Shown one piece after another: positions 58,042 to 64,000 of a stretch of DNA of 64,000 bases. Every line of letters starts with the position of its first letter. The first letter of the stretch is position 1. The notes beneath the pieces are model-generated. The model made no database searches and was not told the origin of the DNA. It was given only the letters and a program-made list of their open reading frames with translations. Source of the DNA: Peromyscus leucopus (Eukaryota > Chordata > Mammalia > Rodentia > Cricetidae); contig NC_051071.1 in assembly GCF_004664715.2 (NCBI RefSeq), forward strand, positions 4,303,501 through 4,367,500. The letters run 5' to 3'. The translations under genes were made by a program, and so were the position numbers.

Positions 58042-58255
58042 TTTAAAATTTCATGTGTATGAATGTTTTTCCTGCATGTACATATGTGTACCAGATACAT
58101 GCCTGATGTATGCAGAGGTCAGAAGAGAGTGATAGATCCCCTGGAACAGGAGTTGTAGAGGGTTCTGAACCACCATGTGGGTGCTGTGAAACAAACCTGA
58201 GTCCTTTGTAAGAGCAACAAGTGTTCTTCACCACTGAGCCATCTCTCCAGCCCCT
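58042..58255 (-). mobile_element. B3 SINE
   Basis: 'catgtgtatgaatgtttttcctgcatgta', 'gatcccctggaacaggagttgtag', 'gtgggtgctgtgaaac', 'actgagccatctctccagcccc' make a full reversed B3. Confidence 0.93.
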
Positions 58256-58824
58256 CCCTAGTTTTCTAATTTAAAAAGAATTTGTTCTTAGCCTTTTATT
58301 GTATTACTTAGCTGGTGGTTAATTATGATAAAGATCCTAATTATGTTAAATTCACTATAAATGCAACCACTTTCACAAATTCCTAGTAAGCTAGTAAATT
58401 TAATAGATGCCATAGGATTTATGGTCATAGAAGACTTCAGATAATCATGTTTTATCTATTTATTGCCTCTTTCCATTGGCAGAAAGTGAATACCTGATGA
58501 ATGAATGTGTTCCTTGTGTGTTCTGGAAAGAGCAGTAGGCTAGAGAGTCAGGAAGGGCTGCATCTCCTTGTCAGTTCCTCATCTGAGGAGGTTACCTGTG
58601 AAGCCTGTGGATCAGGTGCCACACTTGGCACTCCATGTAAGCCATCAGGATCAGGACCTAGAGCAAGCCTAGAAGTACATAGATACGCCCCATTTTTGTT
58701 ACGCTTTTACAGAGTGGAGGTTTGTGACAACCTTGCCTCAAATAAGACTGATACCTTTCTCCAATGATGTGTATTGTGTGTGGTGTGTTTGTGTCTTGGT
58801 GTGACATTTGGAATTTGTTTTACA
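58256..58824. other. Unassigned interval
   Basis: No feature that I can support; short frames only. Confidence 0.4.
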
Positions 58825-59017
58825 TTTATATCTATTTTGTGTGTGTGTGTGTGTGTGTGCACATATGTGTACATGCCACAGTGTATATGTGGAGGTCAGA
58901 GGACAACTTATAAGAGTGGGTTCTCTCTTACAACCATGTGTATCTTGAGGATTGAGTCTCAGTCATCAGGGTTGGTGGTGGCAAGTGTCCTCATCTGCTG
59001 AAACACCTCAACAGCCC
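58825..59017 (-). mobile_element. tRNA-head SINE (B2/B3/B4 superfamily) with GT run
   Basis: The (GT)n at 58,838-58,859 is followed by 'ggaggtcagaggacaacttataagagtgggttctctc' and 'tcatctgctgaaacacctcaacagcccc', the reversed family seen at 11.6 kb. Confidence 0.8.
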
Positions 59018-59190
59018 CAGTGAAACATTTTGGTAATTCTCAAAATGCTTCAGTTTTTGAAATTATTGTTATATCTGAAATTATTATTGTATCTGTCATA
59101 ATGATGTATGATAAATGATTTGTGGTATTGCTATTGTATTGAAATAATTAAATATCACAGCTTAGGAAACAGAAATGAACAGGGGTAGCC

Positions 59191-59394
59191 TGTAATAGGT
59201 CTTTTATAACCCAATAATAGGTTTCTCCACCAATGCAGTAAGCCAGATCAAGCAGAATTGAAAAAGTAAAAGCACAGGTATATTTGAGCAAAGCGACTCC
59301 CAGGTGAGCCCTCCAGTGCCAGAGATTGGGGCTGGAGAAGTCACATGGCCAAACTAAAGCAGGGAGCTTATATACCCTGTAGGCAAGGGGTGAT
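59191..59394 (-). mobile_element. 3' LTR of a class I ERV, U3-truncated
   Basis: The block aligns with 61,990-62,204 ('aataggtttctccaccaa', 'gtaagccagatcaagca', 'gtatatttgagcaaagc', 'ctgtaggcaaggggtgatga'). Homology stops at 'gtgatga' (59,394), and pol-derived sequence follows at once. The outer half of U3, the polypurine tract and everything between it and RNase H are therefore gone. Confidence 0.85.
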
Positions 59395-59960
59395 GAACCT
59401 TCTGTCTTTTGTACGTGTGACCCCTTTATTCAGGAGTTTGTTCCTCTCCTCTGGTTGGTAACAAGGCTGACAGGAAGGTGTCAAAAACAAAATATGTCCT
59501 ATAGATCCAGAGGAGCTGGAGGCCAGTCCCCAGGCCACTGAGTCAGCCCCGGCATTGCCTAAGGCCACTGGGTCCCTGGAGGACTGATGTCCCCAGCAGT
59601 GGATTATGGTTACCACTGCAGGGAGATGGAGGGCCTCCAAGAGCTTGGCTATAAGGGGTCCATTGACAATGGGAATGCTCTTGGTAATGAGAAAGCCCCT
59701 TTCCTCAAAAAGCCAGAATGGGTATGGGCTATTTTAAAAGGCATATTTAAAGTCAGTGTAGATGTTAGCCTGCCTGTTGACCCTTAGATATTTGGAGTGC
59801 TCTAGTCAAGGCAATTAATTCAGCATTTTGTGAAGAGGTCCCCAATGGCAGGCAGGTTGGTTCAATGGAAGTGATCACTGCACAAGCCTCCTGGTGGTTT
59901 CCTGATCTGTCTATAAGAGAGCTTCCATCAACAAAGAGGATGAGTTTGGGGTCTGTGAGG
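59395..59960 (-). pseudogene. ERV RNase H domain, inactive
   Basis: The minus strand shows the retroviral RNase H, which removes RNA from RNA-DNA hybrids. Seen blocks are 'LFVDGSSL', 'NAELIALTRAL', 'IYTD' and 'HCWGHQ...GNAGADSVA', so the four acidic catalytic positions are still recognisable. A stop follows shortly after 'YTD', and the reading frame is broken elsewhere. It is closest in style to gammaretroviral pol. Confidence 0.85.
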
Positions 59961-60470
59961 GGTTGGTGTAGGAGACCAGGCTGGGGTCAGCATAAATCCT
60001 CTACAGCCTCTGGGCAGGAGTGGGAGGAGGTATCAGATGAGGAGGGGGCCGGGAGGATGGTTGCAGGGTCCTGTGAGGCAATTAAAGAAAAAAGAAGATA
60101 GATGTCAGAAGACAGTGTAGGGCCAAGGTGAGGGTGACCCCAAAGCAACTGAGGGTATCACAGCCAGCGAAGGTACCAGACAAACGGGTACCCTTTCTAT
60201 GACTAGAAAAGAGTGTGGAAGAATAGCCCTGCAAAAATTCAGGGAAGAGGCAGGGGCTCAGGCTGAAAGGAGGGGGTCCCATCCACTCCCATGACAGAAA
60301 TCGGCAAGGGAACTCTGGGACCCGAGTGAGAGGTCAAGATTAAAAAGGTAGCTCCCATGTCCACCAGGAAGGTGATGGATTTATCCGCTACCTGGAGTGT
60401 TACCCTCGGCTCTGCGAGGGTGATGGGAGTCTCAGCATCTGGGTACTGTCAGTCCTCCACCAGGCTGAAG
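59961..60470 (-). pseudogene. ERV protease and end of RT connection, RT core deleted
   Basis: Protease is marked by 'ITFLVDMGATFLI' near 60,340-60,371; the active-site triad reads DMGA where D[ST]GA is expected. Past the protease the sequence jumps to 'DPATILPAP...CPEAVEDL' near 60,000-60,080, which fits the C-terminal connection of reverse transcriptase just before RNase H. The polymerase fingers and palm, including the YxDD block, are absent. Confidence 0.75.
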
Positions 60471-61594
60471 AGCTTGAAGGCTGGAAGAGTCTCAGATGCC
60501 TGTGTTGGTGGAGCTGGACCTCCATGGCGTGGCATAGAGGATGAGCCCGCATAGGCACATTCCAACTTCAGTGACCAGGCTGCCAACAGACAGGGCATGG
60601 CCTTGTTGGCAGCTAAGGGTTGGGGCAGCATTGGGACCAGCGGCCTTACTAGCCCCATTTGAAGCAAGCCCCTGGCGAAGTTGCTTTTGGCTAGGCCCCA
60701 GTGGGATGGAGCCTTGTGGACTTCCCTTGCTCCCTCTTCAGGAATGCCGATGGCCTCTTGTCAGCTGCCAAGGCATGAGCATGGAGTGTAGCCTTCTGTT
60801 GCATCTGAGCCTGCCAGGAAGACTCAGCTGCCTCTTCTCCAGTGTTAAAAACCTTAAAAGCCATTTTCACCAATTCCTGTACAGAGGTTTAGGGAATGTC
60901 CTCAGCCTTCTTGGGTTTTTTCCAATATCTAGCAATGGCTGTGAAATGAAATGGGTAGCCAGGACCATGGCTCCTGCTGGGGAGGCTGGATCAATGCCAG
61001 TAGAGTATGGGGTAGGATTCCAACATGGTGGTGTGGAAGAGCAGACAGAAACAAACTGGGATTTAGAATCTGTTGCAGGTGGAGCGGGCTGGTAGAATCC
61101 CAGCATAGTTCAGACCAAATGGCAGGAAATCCTAGTGAATAAAAAAAGGCAAAGTGAGTACCTTTCGGCATGCCCTTCCAAGGGATACACTATGAACAAC
61201 AGAGTTAATGCAAGAGGTCTATTGGGGAATGGGGAGAGTAAGGCCACCTTGGAGTAGAGACATCAGAGAGGCAGGTAGACAGACAAAGAGAGCAGGAAAG
61301 AGACAAAAGGAAGAAGTGAGGTGTGGGGGAGCCAGTGACTCAGGCAGCCTAGTCAGGTAGCAGGGCTAAGGGTCAATTTCTGGGTGGCCCCTGGAGCCAC
61401 AACTTTAACCAACAAAACCTGGGCCACTGAACACTGGCTACAGAGGGAGGGGCAAGAGTGCAGAGCTCACAAACCCTGGATAAGGGAGCCCAGCCATTTG
61501 TTATATGGTGTGAGACAGCCCCAATTTGGGTAAATTTTGGAGCAGACATCCCTTGGGTGACTGAGGATTGGGTTTAGACCCATGGTTGCCCATC
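60471..61594 (-). pseudogene. ERV gag remnant
   Basis: A Met-Gly start with 'MGNHGSKPNPQSPKGCLLQN' near 61,594 resembles a gamma-type matrix N-terminus with a myristoylation glycine. Pro-rich sequence follows, and 'FKVFNTGEEAA' near 60,850 fits the capsid C-terminal region. Stops and frame changes break it into several pieces. No intact zinc knuckle is visible. Confidence 0.65.
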
Positions 61595-61970
61595 TCCAAG
61601 CCTGTGCCAGAGATGTAAGACATTCCCCCAGGATAGCTTGGGTGGAGCAGTAGGGGTAGAGGTAGCCTTTGGGAAGGATGTCTCTCCTCCACAAAGGTCC
61701 CCAGGAGCAATGACCCATCTGCTCCTGAAATGGTTGGGCTTGCCCTGGCATGGCAGTGGCTTGGCAGGGGGTCCCGGGGGCCTTTGACCCGGGAAAGGTA
61801 CCCAGTACCTCTTTTAGGTGGTGTCTGGGAAATGGGTGACTTACTCTAAGTCAAAAGTTGATCATGTCTGGTGGAGAGGAAGACAAAGGGAGAGGAGTGC
61901 CCCCCCCCACATACACACACCCCCACGTGGCTGGCGAACCTAGTCCACCCGGCAGGAAGGCTCAACTTCT

Positions 61971-61988
61971 CCCAGGTTATTGACACCA
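61971..61988 (-). other. Candidate primer-binding site of the ERV
   Basis: Directly inside the 5' LTR the minus strand reads 'tggtgtcaataacctggg'. The first eight bases resemble the 3' end complement of a leucine tRNA, but the rest agrees poorly, so the tRNA assignment is tentative. Confidence 0.4.
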
Positions 61989-61989
61989 A

Positions 61990-62340
61990 GATAACAGGTT
62001 TTCTGTAGCATGATAATAGGTTTCTCCACCAACGCAGGTAAGCCAGATCAAGCAAAATTGAAAAAATAAAAGAACAAGTATATTTGAGCAAAGCAAATCC
62101 TGCGTTAGCCCTCCAGCCCCGGAGATCAGGGCCCAAGAAGTCACATGGGCAAAATAAAGCAGGGAATTTATATATCCTGTAGGCAAGGGGTGATGATGTC
62201 TCCTCCACAAGCTGAGTTTGTGCCCAAGTATGGTTAAAAGCTGAACACTTTAGGCCGGGTCTTAGGCGGCTGGCAACTTCAGGGGAGGGGCTGCCAAAAG
62301 CCACTAAAAATGCAGAACTGGGCTTTTGGCACCTTTTCTT
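61990..62340 (-). mobile_element. 5' LTR of the class I ERV
   Basis: It matches the 3' LTR over 61,990-62,204 and continues into U3 sequence lost from that copy. 'tttatatat' near 62,169 marks a TATA-like region. The outer boundary is not certain; it may extend towards 62,430. The two LTRs differ by many substitutions, so the element is old. Confidence 0.75.
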
Positions 62341-63637
62341 TGTTGGAGATTTTATGAGAGGGCAGGGTTTGGAGAGAGAGAAATGGGGCTTTCCAATTAA
62401 GCAGGAGTATGAGCTGGAGGTATCCAGCGGAACAGCCTATCCATGAGAGGCCTGATGAAGCAATAAGAAATAGAATACTATAATCTCTCTCTGTGTTGGC
62501 CTGTGTATGGAAGTCTGTGGCCTGGTAGACTTCTTATTTCCTGGAAACTGGATTGACCTTGAATTTTCCAGTCTGTTAGGAGCTAGGAAATGATCTAGGA
62601 GCTGGACCAGCTCTCCCAAATTCTTATTTTATGCTCACCTGTCACTTCCTTTCTTGATCTCAGTAAATTAAGAGAAGACAGTCCTGAGGGCAGACTGCAT
62701 TCTCCCTGTCCTTGCCTTCAAACAGTATCAGCCCTTTAAGATCTCAGCAATTTGTCCAAAATTATCTAAAAGTTAAATAATGAAGAAATGGGTTGCTCTG
62801 AATACCCAGTGATGTCTACATTCTGGTTTTCATGTCTGTGACATGGTTTACCTGGGTTACTTCATCTTTCCTAGTTTGCATATAAAGAGTTAAATAAAAT
62901 AATTCAATTTCCACAGACTGGTCCTATTGCTAAATGTATATTCTAATCATCTTAAAGATTGCAAATTGCTTTACAACAACCATACTTCCCTTATCTTGAA
63001 TTGTTCCTATTGCCATTTCCTGTGATCCTACAATGTTATTCTGTTATGTTAAAAAAAAATCCAAAAGGAACGTACACAGTCCCTAGGAGACAATTTATCT
63101 CACCCATCATTTGTTGATATTTCTAAATCTCTATGCCTGAACACTCCTCTGCTTCATCCCTAGCCAATGGAAACAAGGAAGGAAGGCCTGTATCACCAGT
63201 AGGTACAGCTGTTATTTTAGGAATTAAAAACAAGAATTTACAACACGCAAAAGTGTTTGGTTTTGTCTCTTGAGCTTTATAAAGATCAGCATCATACTAA
63301 GACCATAAAAATTATTGTTCTCTAAACTAAAAGAAAACTCCAGAGTATTTAAATGTTTCTTGTTGAAAAATGACTTAACCTTAGGATATCAATTTTTTTT
63401 TCTACTGAGTTCCTGAATAAAAGGATGGATAGTGGGTAGAGTAATAAAGACTCAAGGTATTTTGTATAAGCAACTGTATATGTGGGAAAAGAAAACATTA
63501 CATAGGCCAGGAGCAGCGTCTAAGAGACACAAAAGAGGAGGCACAGGTCTGTGCTTCCACAGGGCTGGAGCTTTAAGTATCATGGATCAAACTGAAACAT
63601 TCAGAGCAACTGACAATGGAAAAAAAAATTGGCTTTG
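62341..63637. other. Unassigned 1.3-kb interval
   Basis: Possible outer U3 of the ERV at the start, then AT-rich sequence with no named element. Confidence 0.4.
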
Positions 63638-64000
63638 TTAGGGAGAGTGCCCCTGCCCAGGAGTCAGGAGACACCCAGACACCAAATTCTTAGCACAAAG
63701 GAAATTTATTACCCCTAGCAGCAAGCAGGGTGTGGGCCGCAAAGGCAGATAGCAAACAGTAACAACAAGCAGGTGTTTTGGCAGGAATGGGTTTTTAAGG
63801 AGAAAAGGGAGAGTCTGTGCTAGGGTGAGCTAGTAAATCCTGATTGGGCATGTTAGCCAAATAATGAATTTTGATTGTTGGACCTTGGTGTTTGTCTCAG
63901 GAATGAGTCAGTGGCCAAATAAGGGATGGATATTGGGAGCTAGCTTTAGGAATATGATCTAATGTTTTTTTAGCAAGGGAGAAGAAAGGGGAGAAAAGGC
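63638..64000 (-). mobile_element. LTR of another ERV, cut by the window end
   Basis: The minus strand ends '...gggcactctccctaaca' at 63,638 and has 'taataaatttcc' (polyadenylation signal) near 63,695-63,710 and a 'ttaaaaaccc' TATA-like block near 63,795. It does not match the LTRs at 59.2 or 62.0 kb. It runs past the window, so I cannot say whether it is solo or part of a provirus. Confidence 0.7.

Noticed and set aside
59395..61594. An intact endogenous retroviral gene that the host might use.
   Set aside because: Gag and pol remnants are broken by stops and frame changes, the RT core and env are missing, and the LTRs have diverged.

Overview
The window reads as a stretch of rodent nuclear genome, most likely from a cricetid (vole, deer mouse or hamster group). 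The evidence is the dense mix of B1, B3 and B4 SINEs, Lx/L1 elements of rodent type, rodent endogenous retrovirus LTRs, and B1 copies carrying the 'ggtacctgtcctggatctc' segment that I associate with cricetids (that last point is recalled knowledge, not tested). I found no intact host protein-coding gene. The open reading frames are short and are explained by repeats, retropseudogenes or chance. I also found no CRISPR array, operon or bacterial feature. The region behaves as gene-poor intergenic or deep-intronic DNA.

Layout. 1-4.5 kb: mostly unrecognised AT-rich sequence with B1/B4 SINEs and microsatellites. 4.6-8.5 kb: a minus-strand processed pseudogene of Pea15, whose 5' end is present twice, 1,500 bp apart, around the 3' part of an LTR retroelement. 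8.5-15.7 kb: SINEs, an L1 3' end and simple repeats. 15.8-18.2 kb: an L1 with a 5' inversion (twin-priming signature). 18.2-24.8 kb: sparse, with one LTR-like element and an exact-looking 94-bp tandem duplication that carries a strong 3' splice-site motif. 24.8-27 kb: a 3'-truncated L1 5' end and an old L1 remnant. 30.4-33.5 kb: two L1 3' fragments, one a probable B1-L1 chimera sharing a single target-site duplication. 33.7-34.3 kb: a 560-bp GGT tract. 35.0-36.3 kb: a Tspyl1 retropseudogene. 36.3-46.5 kb: SINEs and composite LTR/B1 repeats. 46.6-53.4 kb: a full-length but coding-dead L1 with monomeric 5' UTR and a 13-bp target-site duplication. 53.5-58.3 kb: an L1 3' end, solo LTRs and a 32-nt 'tailless' U6 snRNA fragment with a 15-17 bp duplication. 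59.2-62.3 kb: an internally deleted class I (gamma-like) endogenous retrovirus on the minus strand. 63.6 kb to the end: another minus-strand LTR that runs off the window.

Nothing here works as a genetic pathway. What links the features is retrotransposition: L1 machinery probably made the SINE, Pea15, Tspyl1 and U6 copies, and several loci preserve unusual by-products of it (chimera, inversion, tailless insert, filler patch). I did not find a convincing new biological system. The most informative items are the U6 fragment, the B1-L1 chimera, the LTR-element patch inside the full-length L1, and the duplicated Pea15 5' end. Repeat subfamily names are from memory; a RepeatMasker run with rodent libraries would settle them.
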